The notes under the pieces: generated by a model | What the model was told of the DNA's origin: nothing | Databases searched by the model: none | What the model saw: the letters and a program-made list of their open reading frames with translations, nothing else | Assembly: GCF_008329905.1 (NCBI RefSeq) | Contig: NZ_CP032155.1 | Location: forward strand, 2,480,001 to 2,544,000 | Length of the DNA stretch: 64,000 nucleotides | Direction of reading: 5' to 3' | Source: Mycobacterium sp. ELW1 | GTDB taxonomy: Bacteria > Actinomycetota > Actinomycetes > Mycobacteriales > Mycobacteriaceae | In this document: in pieces, positions 34,232 to 44,857 of the stretch | Position numbering within the stretch: position 1 is the first letter of the stretch | Layout of the letters: each line of letters begins with the position of its first letter | Made by a program: the position numbers and the translations under genes

Positions 34232-35755
34232 CTAACCGTGTTGTGAGATGTCCTCCAGGACGGCGAACATCGTCCGGGTCGGCACCCCGGTGCCACCCTT
34301 GCCGGTGTAACCCCACGGGCCGGAGGTGTTGTACGCCGGCCCGGCGATGTCGATGTGCGCCCACTGCACGCCGTCGGCGACGAACTCCCGCAGGTACACC
34401 CCGGCGACCAGCATGCCGGCGAAGCGCTGCGAGCTGACATTCGCCAGATCGGCGACAGTCGACTTGAGGTCGTCCTTCAATTCCTCGGGCAGCGGCATCG
34501 GCCACGCGTTCTCGCCTTCGGCCTGCGAGATCCGGGCCACCCGGTCGCGGAACTCGTCGCTGCCCATCACACCCGGCGTGCGCGCACCCAACGCGACGGT
34601 CTGCGCGCCAGTCAGCGTGGAGGTCTCGATCAGGTAGTCGGGTTCGTCCTCGCAGGCCCGCACGATCGCGTCGGCCAAGATCAGCCGGCCCTCGGCGTCG
34701 GTGTTGAGCACCTCGACGGTGATACCGCCGTACTGGGTCAGCACGTCACCGGGGCGCTGCGCGGTGGACGACGGCATGTTCTCGGCCATCGGCACGGTCG
34801 CGATCACGTCGATCGGCAGCCCCTGCTTGGCGGCCAGCACGACCGTGGCGATCACCGCCGCGGCGCCACCCATGTCGGAGGTCATATGGTGCATCGACGC
34901 GGCCGGCTTGATCGAGATGCCGCCGGTGTCGAAAGTGACGCCCTTGCCCACCAGCGCGACAGTCTTGCCGTGCTTGCCCTTGGCGCCGCGATATGCCAGC
35001 CGGACCAGCCGCGGCGGGCGCGACGATCCCTTGCCGACCCCGATGATGCCGCCGTAACCGGCCTTGGCGAGCGCCTTCTCGTCGAGCACCTCGACCTTCA
35101 ATCCGGCGGCTTCACCCAAAGCCTCTGCCCGCTTGGCGAATTCGCCGGGGAACAGGTGGCTGGGCGGGGTGTTCACGAAATCGCGTGCAGTGGCCACCGC
35201 GGTGGCGATCGCGGTGGCCCGGGCGGCGTCCTTCTTGGCGCCCGCCGCGGTGCTCAGCGCGATGATCTTGCCGATCGCCGGTTCCTTCGGCGCGGTCTTG
35301 GCGCTGCGGAACTCGGTGAAGCGGTAGCCGCCCAGGATCAGGCCCTCGATCGCGGCCTCCAGGTCCAGCTCGGTCAGCGTGGTGATGACGGTCTCGACCC
35401 CGGACAGCGAGCGGGCGGCCACCCCGGCCGCGCGCCGGATGACGTCGGCCGGCCACTCGTCGCGCGGGGCGCCGAGCCCGACGGCCAGCACACTGCCGAC
35501 CGCGAGGGATGGCACGTGCAGGCGGGTGACCTGCTCGGCGCCGCCCTTGGCGCCCAGCGCGCGCAGGACCACTCCGATCTCACCGATCGCCTCGGCGTCC
35601 AGAAACGGTCCGCCGACGACGGTGGGGGAGCCGTCGCCGCCGTCCCCTCCCGAGCCGGAGACGACGGGGACGATCAGCACCGCCGACTGCGCGCGCTTGG
35701 GCAGCGAGGTCGCGACGGTGACGGTGGGGGCAGCGTATCCAGGTTCGGTGCTCAC
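34232..35755 (-). CDS. pepB: Leucyl aminopeptidase (M17)
   Basis: 507 aa cytosolic M17 aminopeptidase. The metal-binding C-terminal domain has [30 protein letters not shown] (about residues 264-294), NTDAEGRL and the surrounding [10 protein letters not shown]. It removes N-terminal residues from peptides using two divalent metals. GTG 35755 is preferred over ATG 35761 because TACTGT lies 8 nt before it, leaving the ATG only 2 nt past the -10. It is convergent with ephD and divergent from gcvT, with only 40 bp between the starts. Confidence 0.95.
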   Translation of the reverse strand: MSTEPGYAAPTVTVATSLPKRAQSAVLIVPVVSGSGGDGGDGSPTVVGGPFLDAEAIGEIGVVLRALGAKGGAEQVTRLHVPSLAVGSVLAVGLGAPRDEWPADVIRRAAGVAARSLSGVETVITTLTELDLEAAIEGLILGGYRFTEFRSAKTAPKEPAIGKIIALSTAAGAKKDAARATAIATAVATARDFVNTPPSHLFPGEFAKRAEALGEAAGLKVEVLDEKALAKAGYGGIIGVGKGSSRPPRLVRLAYRGAKGKHGKTVALVGKGVTFDTGGISIKPAASMHHMTSDMGGAAAVIATVVLAAKQGLPIDVIATVPMAENMPSSTAQRPGDVLTQYGGITVEVLNTDAEGRLILADAIVRACEDEPDYLIETSTLTGAQTVALGARTPGVMGSDEFRDRVARISQAEGENAWPMPLPEELKDDLKSTVADLANVSSQRFAGMLVAGVYLREFVADGVQWAHIDIAGPAYNTSGPWGYTGKGGTGVPTRTMFAVLEDISQHG

Positions 35756-35763
35756 GAGCATTC

Positions 35764-35787
35764 ACAGTAGACGCGGGGCACTAGTGT
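35764..35787. promoter_or_regulatory. Divergent leaderless promoters of pepB and gcvT
   Basis: On the minus strand TACTGT (35769-35764) lies 8 nt before the pepB GTG. On the plus strand TAGTGT (35782-35787) lies 8 nt before the gcvT GTG. The intergenic gap is only 40 bp, so both -35 regions must lie inside it or in the opposite gene. Confidence 0.5.
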
Positions 35788-35795
35788 TGTTGGCC

Positions 35796-36899
35796 GTGAC
35801 CGACACATCGGAACTCCTGTACGGGCCGCTCGACAGTCAGCACCGCGAACTGGGCGCCACCTTCGCGCCGTTCGGCGGCTGGCTGATGCCGGTGTCCTAC
35901 GCCGGCACGGTCGGCGAGCACACCGCCACCCGCGAGGCAGTCGGCCTCTTCGACGTCAGCCACCTGGGCAAAGCTCTGGTGGTCGGCCCGGGTGCGGCGG
36001 AGTTCATCAACTCCACGCTGACCAACGACCTGCGCCGGATCGGTCCCGGCAAGGCCCAGTACACCCTGTGCTGCACCCCCGAGGGCGGGGTGATCGACGA
36101 CCTGATCGCCTACTACGTCAGCGACGACGAGATCTTCCTGGTGCCCAACGCCGCCAACACCGCTGCTGTCGTCGCGGCACTGCAAGCGGCTGCGCCAGAG
36201 GGCATTTCGATCACCGATCAGCACCGCTCGTATGCCGTGCTGGCCGTTCAGGGCCCGCGGTCCGCCGACGTGCTCGCCGCGCTGGGCCTGCCCACCGACA
36301 TGGACTACATGGGTTACGCCGACGCCACGTACTCCGGTGTGCCGGTACGGGTCTGCCGCACCGGATACACCGGGGAGCACGGTTACGAGCTGTTGCCGCC
36401 GTGGGACTCCGCCCCCGTGGTGTTCGAGGCGCTGGTGGCCGAGGTGCAGGGTGCGGGCGGGCAGCTCGCCGGGCTGGGCGCCCGCGACACCCTGCGTACC
36501 GAGATGGGCTACCCGCTGCACGGTCACGAGCTGTCCCTGGACATTTCGCCGCTGCAGGCCCGCTGCGGCTGGGCGATCGGCTGGAAGAAGGAGGCGTTCT
36601 TCGGCCGCGACGCCCTGCTGGCCGAGAAGGAGGCCGGCCCGCGCCGGCTGCTCCGCGGCCTGCGCGCCACCGGCCGCGGCGTGCTGCGCCCGGACCTGAC
36701 GGTGCTCAACGGCGCACTGCCGGTGGGTGTCACGACGTCGGGCACGTTCTCGCCGTCGCTGAAAGTCGGTATCGCCCTTGCCCTCATCGACACCGACGCC
36801 GGGATCGACGACGGCGCGCTGGTCACCGTCGACGTGCGCGGCCGCCCGCTCGAGTGCGAGGTGGTCAAGCCGCCGTTCGTCGAGGTCAAAACTCGCTAG
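35796..36899 (+). CDS. gcvT: Glycine cleavage system aminomethyltransferase (T protein)
   Basis: 367 aa. The T protein of the glycine cleavage complex releases ammonia from the aminomethyl-lipoyl H protein and passes the one-carbon unit to tetrahydrofolate. Blocks include [17 protein letters not shown] at the start, [27 protein letters not shown] and the [19 protein letters not shown] segment. The GTG start is preceded by a -10 hexamer 8 nt upstream and no Shine-Dalgarno. It sits 23 nt before ilvE. The lipoyl H protein is not in the window. Confidence 0.95.
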   Translation: MTDTSELLYGPLDSQHRELGATFAPFGGWLMPVSYAGTVGEHTATREAVGLFDVSHLGKALVVGPGAAEFINSTLTNDLRRIGPGKAQYTLCCTPEGGVIDDLIAYYVSDDEIFLVPNAANTAAVVAALQAAAPEGISITDQHRSYAVLAVQGPRSADVLAALGLPTDMDYMGYADATYSGVPVRVCRTGYTGEHGYELLPPWDSAPVVFEALVAEVQGAGGQLAGLGARDTLRTEMGYPLHGHELSLDISPLQARCGWAIGWKKEAFFGRDALLAEKEAGPRRLLRGLRATGRGVLRPDLTVLNGALPVGVTTSGTFSPSLKVGIALALIDTDAGIDDGALVTVDVRGRPLECEVVKPPFVEVKTR

Positions 36900-36909
36900 C
36901 GGCGCGGTC

Positions 36910-36915
36910 TACAAT
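36910..36915 (+). promoter_or_regulatory. -10 hexamer TACAAT for ilvE
   Basis: TACAAT lies in the 23-bp gap after gcvT and ends 7 nt before the ilvE ATG, so ilvE probably has its own leaderless promoter besides any read-through from gcvT. Confidence 0.5.
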
Positions 36916-36922
36916 TTCAGCT

Positions 36923-38029
36923 ATGACCAACGGCCCCCTCGAGTTCACGGTTGAGCGCAACGCGAATCCGGCGACCGACGAGGTACGGGCTCAGATTCTG
37001 GCCGATCCGGGCTTCGGGCGATTCCACACCGACCACATGGTGTCGGGGCTCTACACCGACGAACTGGGTTGGCACGACGCCCGCGTCGTGCCGTACGGCC
37101 CGATCGAACTGGACCCGTCGGCCATCGTCCTGCACTACGCGCAGGAAATCTTCGAAGGACTCAAGGCCTACCGGTGGGCCGACGGCTCGATCGTGTCGTT
37201 CCGTCCGGAAGCCAACGCCGGGCGGCTGCGCGCCTCGGCTCGCCGGCTCGCCATCCCCGAGCTGCCCGAGGAACTCTTCGTCGAATCGCTGCGTCAGCTG
37301 ATCGCCGTCGACAACCAGTGGGTGCCGCCCGCCGGTGGCGAGGCGTCGCTGTATCTGCGGCCCTTCGTGATCGCCACCGAGCCGGGCCTGGGTGTGCGGC
37401 CGGCCTCCGAATACCGCTACCTCGTGATCGCCTCACCGGCCGGCGCCTACTTCAAGGGCGGGATCAAGCCGGTCAGCGTCTGGCTGTCCACCGAATACGT
37501 GCGGGCCAGCCCGGGCGGCACCGGCGCGGCGAAGTTCGGCGGCAACTACGCCGCCTCGCTGCTGGCGCAGGCCGAGGCCGCCGAGCACGGCTGCGATCAG
37601 GTCGTCTGGCTCGACGCCATCGAACGCCGCTTCATCGAAGAGATGGGCGGGATGAACCTGTTCTTCGTCTTCGGCAGCGGCGGTTCGGCCCGGCTGGTCA
37701 CCCCGGAACTGTCCGGCTCACTGCTGCCGGGCATCACGCGCGATTCGCTGCTGCAACTGGCCAGCGACGCCGGTTTTGCCGTCGAGGAACGCAAGATCGA
37801 CGTCGAGGAGTGGCGCAAGGGTGTGGCCGCGGGGGAGATCACCGAAGTGTTCGCCTGCGGCACCGCCGCGGTGATCACCCCGGTTTCGCACGTCAAGTTC
37901 GGTGACGGCGAGTTCACCATCGCCGACGGACAGCCGGGCGAGGTGACGATGGCGTTGCGGGACACCCTCACCGGCATCCAGCGCGGAACCTTCGCCGACA
38001 CGCACGGCTGGATGGCCCGGCTCAGCTAG
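36923..38029 (+). CDS. ilvE: Branched-chain amino acid aminotransferase
   Basis: 368 aa class IV PLP aminotransferase, last step of leucine, isoleucine and valine synthesis. The PLP Lys is in [14 protein letters not shown] (about residue 204); other blocks are [26 protein letters not shown] and [14 protein letters not shown] near the C-terminus. The ATG is chosen from the -10 seven bases upstream and the family N-terminus. Its TAG shares a CTAG with the convergent FMN-binding gene's stop. Confidence 0.96.
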   Translation: MTNGPLEFTVERNANPATDEVRAQILADPGFGRFHTDHMVSGLYTDELGWHDARVVPYGPIELDPSAIVLHYAQEIFEGLKAYRWADGSIVSFRPEANAGRLRASARRLAIPELPEELFVESLRQLIAVDNQWVPPAGGEASLYLRPFVIATEPGLGVRPASEYRYLVIASPAGAYFKGGIKPVSVWLSTEYVRASPGGTGAAKFGGNYAASLLAQAEAAEHGCDQVVWLDAIERRFIEEMGGMNLFFVFGSGGSARLVTPELSGSLLPGITRDSLLQLASDAGFAVEERKIDVEEWRKGVAAGEITEVFACGTAAVITPVSHVKFGDGEFTIADGQPGEVTMALRDTLTGIQRGTFADTHGWMARLS

Positions 38030-38469
38030 GCCGGCGGGGCTTCTACTCGCTCGAATCGACCGGTCTTGGTGCCCAACCTGATCCGATACACCGAGCCTCG
38101 GCGCAGACTCGCGTGGTCGGGCGGAGGCTGCCCCTCGGGCAAGGTCAGCAGCGGCATGATCCGCGCGACGAGCAGGGCCATGCCGGCGTCCCACTCCGCC
38201 CCTTCGCACTCCTCGAAGACTCCCCACGCGATGACGCTGCGCCAGTTCGACAAGTCGTCCACCTGCTCGACCTCTACGCAGACCTGGGGATGGGTGCGCA
38301 TCGCGAGCAGCTTGGCGCCGTCCATGGAGTGGCCGTAGACGTAGGTCCCGTCATAGACGTAGGTGACAGGAACGACGTACACCTGCCCGTCAGCGATGCA
38401 GCCGAGCCGTGCGATCACTTCGGCGTGCAGTATCTCCTCGATCTGCCGATCGTCGAGCTCACCCAGCAT
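38026..38469 (-). CDS. Pyridoxamine 5'-phosphate oxidase-related FMN/F420-binding protein
   Basis: 147 aa split-barrel flavin-binding protein: [56 protein letters not shown] is the typical FMN-binding first half (residues about 17-72). [14 protein letters not shown] strand follows. The substrate is unknown; such proteins often act on quinone-like or redox substrates. It overlaps the end of cobS by 11 nt, so it is the last gene of the cobU-cobT-cobS operon, although a cobalamin role is not established. Its stop shares a CTAG with ilvE. Confidence 0.83.
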   Translation of the reverse strand: MLGELDDRQIEEILHAEVIARLGCIADGQVYVVPVTYVYDGTYVYGHSMDGAKLLAMRTHPQVCVEVEQVDDLSNWRSVIAWGVFEECEGAEWDAGMALLVARIMPLLTLPEGQPPPDHASLRRGSVYRIRLGTKTGRFERVEAPPA

Positions 38470-39208
38470 GGATGACCAATCCGAGGATCACCAGCGTCGT
38501 CGTCAGTTCGATCGTCGCACCAAGCACATCTCCGGTGATACCACCGAATCGGCGCACGCAGTGCGTCGTCAGCGCAATCGAGGCCGCCAACGCCGCCAGC
38601 ACGACCACCGGACCCTGCCAGAGTCGGGGCGTCGCCACGGTGGCAAGTGCAGCGGCCAGAATTGCCCAGGTGAGCGCGATAACCAGCGGCTGAGTGCCTG
38701 CGACCTGTCCGCCCAGCGAGCTGCCGCTCGCCGCGGGCACGCCACGCCGACAGGCCAGCACCGCGGCCACCCGTCCGGTGACCACCGCAGTCACGACCGC
38801 GAGCGCGCCCATCCAGCCCGACGGGGTCGCGGCGAACCCGAGTGCCTGGGCGGCCACGACTACGACGACCGCCGCGACCCCGAACGGCCCGGCGGTGCCG
38901 TCGCGCATCACCTGCAGCGCGCGCTCGGGCGGTCCGTAACAGCCCAGCGCGTCCACGGTGTCGGAGAGCCCGTCGATGTGCAGGCCGCGCGTGATGAGCA
39001 GCAGCGCGGCGACGGTGAGTAGCCCGGGCAGCGCATGGTGTGTGCCGAACGCCCAGTCACCGGCCCACAGGACCGCGGCGGCCCCCGCGCCCAACACCGC
39101 TCCGACCACCGGCAGCGCTGTCATCGTCGACCGGCCGAACGTACTTCCCCGCAGCGGAACCGGCACCACCGTCCCGAACGCGAAAGCCGTTGCCAGCGAG
39201 CGGAACAC
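38459..39208 (-). CDS. cobS: Adenosylcobinamide-GDP ribazoletransferase
   Basis: 249 aa integral membrane protein. CobS joins adenosylcobinamide-GDP with alpha-ribazole (phosphate) in the final assembly of cobalamin. The signature [39 protein letters not shown] (about residues 70-110) is conserved, and at least five membrane stretches follow. The GTG start lies 2 nt after the cobT stop and no other start is better placed. The downstream FMN-binding gene overlaps its end. Confidence 0.94.
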   Translation of the reverse strand: MFRSLATAFAFGTVVPVPLRGSTFGRSTMTALPVVGAVLGAGAAAVLWAGDWAFGTHHALPGLLTVAALLLITRGLHIDGLSDTVDALGCYGPPERALQVMRDGTAGPFGVAAVVVVVAAQALGFAATPSGWMGALAVVTAVVTGRVAAVLACRRGVPAASGSSLGGQVAGTQPLVIALTWAILAAALATVATPRLWQGPVVVLAALAASIALTTHCVRRFGGITGDVLGATIELTTTLVILGLVIHAG

Positions 39209-39210
39209 GA

Positions 39211-40260
39211 TCAGTCCGCGGCGCGATCGGAGACGCCGGCATCCTCAAAGGTGGCCATCGAGGCCAGAGTCGCGACGGCCGCCCGCAGCACCGGCAGGGC
39301 CACCGCCGCACCGGTGCCCTCACCGAGGCGCAAGCCGAGGTCGATGATCGGCGCCAACTCCAGGTGGGCCAGCGCCAACGTGTGCGCGGGCTCCGTCGAC
39401 CGGTGTCCCGCCTGCCACCAGGCCCGTGCGCCGGGAGCCATCCGGTCGGCGACCAGGGCTGCCGCCGTCACCACGACGCCGTCGAGCAGCACCGGGGTGC
39501 GTCGCACCGCGGCCTGCGCGCAGAAACCGGCCATCGCCGCCAGGTCCGCGCCACCGCAGGTGCGCAGCAGCCCGACCGGGTCCGGCCGAAACTGGCGGGC
39601 GCGGAACATCGCGTCGCGGACCGCCGCGACTTTGCGAGCCCACGCCGCATCGTCGATACCGGTGCCGCGGCCCACCACCGCCACCGGCTCGGTGTCGGTC
39701 AGCGTGGCAATCAATGCCGTTGCGGCCGTGGTGTTCCCGATGCCCATGTCGCCCGCGATCAGCAAGTCGGCGCCGGCGTCCACCTCGTCATCGGCCAGTC
39801 GGCGTCCCGCCTCCAGCGCGGCCACCACCTCGTCGGCGCTCAGCGCATCCTCGACCGCGATGTTGCCGCTGGAGCGGCGGACCTTGTGCGTGCCGATCTC
39901 GTCGGTCAGCGGCTGCTCGCAGTCCACCGCGATGTCGACCACCCGCACCGACGCGCCCGCCACGCCGGACAGCACGTTGATCGCCGCGCCGCCGGCATCG
40001 ATGTTGGCCACCATCTGCGCGGTGACCTCCGGCGGGTACGCCGACACCCCGGTCCGTGCGACGCCGTGGTCGCCGGCGAACACCACAACTCGGGCTCGTT
40101 CGAATTGCCTTGGTGGACAGGATCCTTGGCAGGCGGACACCCAGACCGACAGGTCCTCAAGCCGCCCGAGCGCACCGGTCGGTTTGGTGAGGATGTCCTG
40201 GCGGCACTTGGCCGCCGCGGCGGCTCGGGAATCTGGCGGGGAGACCGCAGGGAAATCCAT
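39211..40260 (-). CDS. cobT: Nicotinate-nucleotide-dimethylbenzimidazole phosphoribosyltransferase
   Basis: 349 aa. CobT makes alpha-ribazole phosphate for the lower ligand of cobalamin. Family blocks are [20 protein letters not shown] (about residue 62), [11 protein letters not shown] (about residue 172), a [12 protein letters not shown] segment and the C-terminal [17 protein letters not shown] with the catalytic Glu. Its ATG overlaps the cobU stop by one base (TGATG). CobU, CobT and CobS together build the nucleotide loop. Confidence 0.95.
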   Translation of the reverse strand: MDFPAVSPPDSRAAAAAKCRQDILTKPTGALGRLEDLSVWVSACQGSCPPRQFERARVVVFAGDHGVARTGVSAYPPEVTAQMVANIDAGGAAINVLSGVAGASVRVVDIAVDCEQPLTDEIGTHKVRRSSGNIAVEDALSADEVVAALEAGRRLADDEVDAGADLLIAGDMGIGNTTAATALIATLTDTEPVAVVGRGTGIDDAAWARKVAAVRDAMFRARQFRPDPVGLLRTCGGADLAAMAGFCAQAAVRRTPVLLDGVVVTAAALVADRMAPGARAWWQAGHRSTEPAHTLALAHLELAPIIDLGLRLGEGTGAAVALPVLRAAVATLASMATFEDAGVSDRAAD

Positions 40261-40808
40261 CAGCTCAACGCTTTCGTCGGTTTGACCCAGACCGGCAACC
40301 CCGCAACCACCAGGACCACCTGTTCACAGCACAGGGCGAGTCGTTGGTTGAGTGTGCCGAGTTCGTCTGTGAAACGCCTGCCAGACGCCGTCGCCGCCAC
40401 CACGGTCAACCCCACCTCGGGGCTGACCAATGCCAGTGGCCCGGTGAACGTCTCGACGGCGCCGACCAGCTCGTCGACATCGGATGTCACCGATCCGCCG
40501 TCCCAGCCCCGGCGATCGAGCGTGGCCGTGAGCCAGCTGCCCAGATCGTCGACCAGGGTCGCCGTAGCCGGATCGTCGCGCAAAACAGTTGCCACATCGG
40601 CGGTTTCGACGGTGTGCCAGGACTCGGGCCGACGCTCGCGGTGAACGGCCACTCGGCGCGCCCAGGACGGATCGGAGTCGACGGTCACTCCGGTGGCGAC
40701 GTAGCGCACCACGGATTCGTCGACCAGCGCCGTCTCGGCCCAGCGCGACTTGCCCGACCTGATTCCGCCGAGCACCAGAGTGCGCACCGCCTGGCGGGAC
40801 TCAGACAA
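40260..40808 (-). CDS. cobU: Adenosylcobinamide kinase/guanylyltransferase
   Basis: 182 aa. A P-loop ([15 protein letters not shown], about residues 11-25) and the VRYVATG and [13 protein letters not shown] (guanylylation His) blocks identify this bifunctional kinase/GMP transferase, which activates adenosylcobinamide for CobS. It overlaps the end of the DUF3043 gene by 8 nt and cobT by 1 nt. M. tuberculosis lacks an obvious cobU at this position between Rv2206 and cobT, so its presence completes the module here. Confidence 0.92.
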   Translation of the reverse strand: MSESRQAVRTLVLGGIRSGKSRWAETALVDESVVRYVATGVTVDSDPSWARRVAVHRERRPESWHTVETADVATVLRDDPATATLVDDLGSWLTATLDRRGWDGGSVTSDVDELVGAVETFTGPLALVSPEVGLTVVAATASGRRFTDELGTLNQRLALCCEQVVLVVAGLPVWVKPTKALS

Positions 40809-41454
40809 CCTTGGCGCCGCGCTCGACCTGCGGTCGCGGCGCGCGCATGCGGCGGATCTGGGAGGCCCGGCCCGCGGCGTACATCCCGAGCTTGAAGGCG
40901 CCTTCCTCGTTGTCCGGGAACTTGGCGTCGACGGCCTTCTTGACCTTGCGGCCCAACAGGATTCCGTCGATCGCCATGACCGCCATCAAGACCAGCATGG
41001 CGGGGGAGATGAACAACTGGACCTGCGGAACCGCCAGCATCACGAAGATCAGGCCCAGTGCCGACGGCATGAACAGCCCGAGCACATTGCGGCGGGCGTC
41101 GACGATGTCGCGCGCATAGCGGCGCACCGGCCCCTTGTCGCGGGGCAGCAGGTACGCCTCGTCGCCGGACATCATCCGCTCACGCCGGTCGTTCATCGCC
41201 GTGCGGCGCTGATCCTTCTCGGCGCGGCGCTCCTCTTTGGTGAGGGTGGCGCGCATCTCCTTGCGGCGCTTGCGCGCCTCGGCGGAGGTCATCGGTGCGG
41301 GGGCGACCGGTCCGCGGCGCTTCGCCGTGGCACTGCGTTTCGGGGTCGGTTTGCCCTTGGGTGCGGTGGTGCCGGCAACGGCGGCAGCCTCGTCGACCTC
41401 GACCTGTTCGGCCTTGGCGGCACCTTCGTCGTTCTTGCGGCCCAGCAGCTTCAC
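40801..41454 (-). CDS. DUF3043 membrane protein (Rv2206-like)
   Basis: 217 aa. A basic, low-complexity N-terminus with GRPTPKRS-type and RRGPVAPAP text leads to [33 protein letters not shown] (about residues 85-118). Two close membrane segments ([40 protein letters not shown]) follow, and the end is basic ([13 protein letters not shown]). The function is unknown; the family is conserved in actinobacteria. GTG 41454 gives MKLLGRK as in M. tuberculosis and lies 7 nt after TAACCT. It leads the cobU-cobT-cobS operon on the minus strand. Confidence 0.87.
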   Translation of the reverse strand: MKLLGRKNDEGAAKAEQVEVDEAAAVAGTTAPKGKPTPKRSATAKRRGPVAPAPMTSAEARKRRKEMRATLTKEERRAEKDQRRTAMNDRRERMMSGDEAYLLPRDKGPVRRYARDIVDARRNVLGLFMPSALGLIFVMLAVPQVQLFISPAMLVLMAVMAIDGILLGRKVKKAVDAKFPDNEEGAFKLGMYAAGRASQIRRMRAPRPQVERGAKVV

Positions 41455-41461
41455 GCCTGTC

Positions 41462-41471
41462 AGGTTACCCT
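41462..41471. promoter_or_regulatory. Overlapping divergent -10 hexamers (bidirectional promoter)
   Basis: Within the 23-bp gap AGGTTACCCT carries TACCCT on the plus strand (41466-41471), 6 nt before the glycerate kinase ATG. On the minus strand it carries TAACCT (41467-41462), 7 nt before the DUF3043 GTG. The two -10s share two base pairs. Each -35 must lie inside the opposite gene, so the two promoters probably compete. Confidence 0.5.
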
Positions 41472-41477
41472 GCACGA

Positions 41478-42533
41478 ATGCGGGTGCTGATCGCGCCGGA
41501 CTGCTACGGCGACAGCCTGACCGCCGTCGAAGCCGCCCAGTCCATCGCCGCCGGCTGGCGTGCGGCCAGACCCTCCGACGAACTCGTCCTGGCGCCCCAA
41601 TCCGACGGCGGTCCCGGCTTCGTCGGTGTGCTGGCCGGAAGGCTCGGCGAGGTGCGTCACACCCGGGTGTCGGGGCCGCTGGATGAGGACGTCGACGCCG
41701 AATGGGTCGACGATCACGCCGCGTCGGCCGCCTACATCGAATGCGCCCAGGCCTGCGGCCTCACGCTGCTTCCCGGACCGCCCACCCCGGACAGTGCGGT
41801 CGCCGCCCACAGCCGCGGCGTCGGCCAGCTGATCGACGCCGCGCTGCAGGCCGGCGCCGAGACGATCATCGTGGGCCTGGGCGGCAGCTGCTGCACCGAT
41901 GGCGGCCGCGGGATGATCGAGGCGCTCGGCGGACCGCAGCAGGCCAAGGCCAAGCTCGCGCACGTCGATCTGATCGCCGCCACCGACGTGGAGCATCCGC
42001 TGTTGGGGCCGATGGGTGCGGCGCGGGTCTTCGGCCCCCAAAAAGGCGCTGATCCGGACACCGTCGAGATCCTCGAGCAGCGGATGACGGCATGGGCCGA
42101 CACGCTCGACGCACTGGCGGGAAAGGCGATCAGCCCGCTGCCCGGCGCGGGCGCGGCCGGGGGACTGGGAGCCGCGCTGCTGGCCCTGGGCGCGCGCCGC
42201 GAATCCGGAGCGGCCGTCATCGCCGAGCACACCCGGCTGGCCGAGGACGTTGCGACCGCCGAGGTGATCGTCACCGGGGAAGGACGCTTCGACGACCAAT
42301 CGCTGCACGGCAAGGTGGTCAGCGCACTCGCCGGCGGCGCCGTGGCCCGCGGTATCCCGGTGATCGTCCTGGCCGGACAGGTCACGTTGGCGCCGGCGGC
42401 GCTGGGTGCGGCGGGCATCACCGCAGCGCACGCGATCGCCGACTACGCCGGGTCGGTGCAGGTCGCGATCGACGACGCCGCCGCTCAGCTCACCGGCCTC
42501 GCCCGCCAGACCGCCGCCGGCCTGGTCGGCTGA
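41478..42533 (+). CDS. Glycerate kinase family protein (Rv2205c-like)
   Basis: 351 aa. The GckA/GlxK fold is suggested by the start [39 protein letters not shown] near residue 37, [15 protein letters not shown] about residue 130 and the GEGRFDDQS segment near residue 270. It should phosphorylate glycerate with ATP. The protein lacks a clear second Lys/Asp set that I could check without an alignment, so substrate is inferred. It is divergent from the DUF3043 gene with a shared -10 region. Confidence 0.85.
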   Translation: MRVLIAPDCYGDSLTAVEAAQSIAAGWRAARPSDELVLAPQSDGGPGFVGVLAGRLGEVRHTRVSGPLDEDVDAEWVDDHAASAAYIECAQACGLTLLPGPPTPDSAVAAHSRGVGQLIDAALQAGAETIIVGLGGSCCTDGGRGMIEALGGPQQAKAKLAHVDLIAATDVEHPLLGPMGAARVFGPQKGADPDTVEILEQRMTAWADTLDALAGKAISPLPGAGAAGGLGAALLALGARRESGAAVIAEHTRLAEDVATAEVIVTGEGRFDDQSLHGKVVSALAGGAVARGIPVIVLAGQVTLAPAALGAAGITAAHAIADYAGSVQVAIDDAAAQLTGLARQTAAGLVG

Positions 42534-42638
42534 GCACGGGGCCATCGACTCGGGAATAGCGCCCGGACAAGGTACCGTTGACCCAGTGGGCAAAACCTCC
42601 GGGAGCCCTCCGAGACACACTGCTTTTAGGGAGACGCA

Positions 42639-43004
42639 ATGACTGTTTCCGATCAGTCGACCGAGACCACGACCGAAACCCACGGCGCGATCCTCACCGA
42701 CGCCGCGGCCGCCAAGGCCAAGTCGCTGTTGGACCAGGAAGGCCGCGACGACCTGGCGCTGCGGATCGCCGTTCAGCCCGGCGGCTGCGCAGGCCTGCGC
42801 TACAACCTGTTCTTCGACGACCGCACCCTCGACGGTGACCTGGTCAGCGAGTTCGGCGGCGTCAATCTGACCGTCGACCGGATGAGTGCCCCGTACATCC
42901 AGGGCGCGACCATCGACTTCGTCGACACCATCGAGAAGCAGGGCTTCACGATCGACAACCCGAACGCCACCGGATCCTGCGCCTGCGGCGATTCGTTCAA
43001 CTGA
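42639..43004 (+). CDS. HesB/IscA-type iron-sulfur cluster insertion protein (ErpA-like, Rv2204c)
   Basis: 121 aa A-type carrier. The three conserved Cys are in QPGGCAGLRYNLFFDD (about residue 50) and the C-terminal GSCACGDSF (CxC). It would bind and deliver [2Fe-2S] or [4Fe-4S] clusters to target proteins. The ATG is preceded by AGGGAG. LipA, QcrA and other Fe-S proteins encoded nearby are plausible clients, but this is not shown. A strong hairpin after the stop is shared with the convergent gene. Confidence 0.92.
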   Translation: MTVSDQSTETTTETHGAILTDAAAAKAKSLLDQEGRDDLALRIAVQPGGCAGLRYNLFFDDRTLDGDLVSEFGGVNLTVDRMSAPYIQGATIDFVDTIEKQGFTIDNPNATGSCACGDSFN

Positions 43005-43018
43005 CCAAACTTCCGCCG

Positions 43019-43050
43019 ACGGCCGTCCAGTTTCAGAACTGGGCGGCCGT
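43019..43050. terminator. Bidirectional hairpin terminator between the HesB gene and the Rv2203-like gene
   Basis: ACGGCCGTCCAGTT (43019-43032) pairs with AACTGGGCGGCCGT (43037-43050) with one G-U wobble and a TCAG loop. The minus-strand gene's stop codon sits in the loop, so its last codons form one arm. Confidence 0.8.
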
Positions 43051-43674
43051 TCGCAGTAGGTACGAGCACACCAGCAGCTGATTGCCCTGGCGAAGCAGCT
43101 GCGCCACGCCCTGCTCCTCGCCGCGGCTGCCGCGGCTTCCGGACGACGCCACCTTCATGGTGAACAACACCTGAGCCTGATACGACGACCACGGCACGAT
43201 CGAATCGATCGAGGTCACCTCGGCGCCGGCGAACTGCCTGCGAAAGGCGTCGCTGGCCAGCTTGGCCAGGGCCAGGTCGGATTTGCGGTCCTTCACCCCG
43301 TCGTACATGCCGCACAGGTTGTTGCGCGCGATGGTTTCGGTGTCGCCCTTGGACAGAGCGGTCAGGTAGTTCGAGATCGAGGACTTGGCCATCGCCTCGG
43401 TGAACCCGCCCGCGGACGTGGTGGATTCCCCGGTGCGGATCGTCAGGACCGCGGCCACGACGGCGGCCACGACAACCACAGTCAGCACGCCCAGCCACAG
43501 CGCGGTACGGCGCTTGCGCGGCGCCGGCGGGTAGGCCACCGGCGGCGGCAGGGCACCGGGGTAGACGCCGGGATAGGGCACCGGCGGGATTGCGCCGGGC
43601 GGGCCGAACGGCTGCTCCGGGTACGGCTCGCCCTCGGCCCCGGCCTGCTGATGCGGCGGAATCGGGCCAGCCAT
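43033..43674 (-). CDS. Pro-rich single-pass membrane protein (Rv2203-like)
   Basis: 213 aa. The N-terminus is Pro-rich (residues about 1-52), followed by one membrane helix (TALWLGVLTVVVVAAVVAAVLTI, about residues 57-79) and an external domain with a single paired Cys set (NLCGMYDG and LLVCSYL). The function is unknown. The ATG is preceded by CAGGAG. The stop lies in the loop of a terminator hairpin shared with the convergent HesB-type gene. Confidence 0.83.
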   Translation of the reverse strand: MAGPIPPHQQAGAEGEPYPEQPFGPPGAIPPVPYPGVYPGALPPPVAYPPAPRKRRTALWLGVLTVVVVAAVVAAVLTIRTGESTTSAGGFTEAMAKSSISNYLTALSKGDTETIARNNLCGMYDGVKDRKSDLALAKLASDAFRRQFAGAEVTSIDSIVPWSSYQAQVLFTMKVASSGSRGSRGEEQGVAQLLRQGNQLLVCSYLLRTAAQF

Positions 43675-43750
43675 CGATAAGTCTCCTGCGGTCGGTGGAG
43701 GCCAAAACTTCAAGCACCCGCCGCGGCGGGGCCGATGCTGGGCCATATAG

Positions 43751-44794
<1,044 letters not shown>

Positions 44795-44825
44795 TCCCCG
44801 GGTCGCTTCGCTCCTGCCCGCCGAG

Positions 44826-44857
44826 CCTAGAGCTGCACCGGCCTAGAGCTGCACCGG
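44826..44857. repeat. 16-bp tandem duplication across the asnB stop codon
   Basis: CCTAGAGCTGCACCGG occurs twice head to tail (44826-44841, 44842-44857). On the minus strand it duplicates the last codons of asnB (PVQL) and the stop TAG. Confidence 0.9.

Noticed and set aside
35756-35761. ATG 35761 as the pepB start
   Set aside because: It is only 2 nt after the -10 TACTGT, so the transcript would begin downstream of it.
40801-41478. Cobalamin riboswitch ahead of cobU
   Set aside because: cobU overlaps the preceding gene and the operon start is a short leaderless promoter, with no room for the element.
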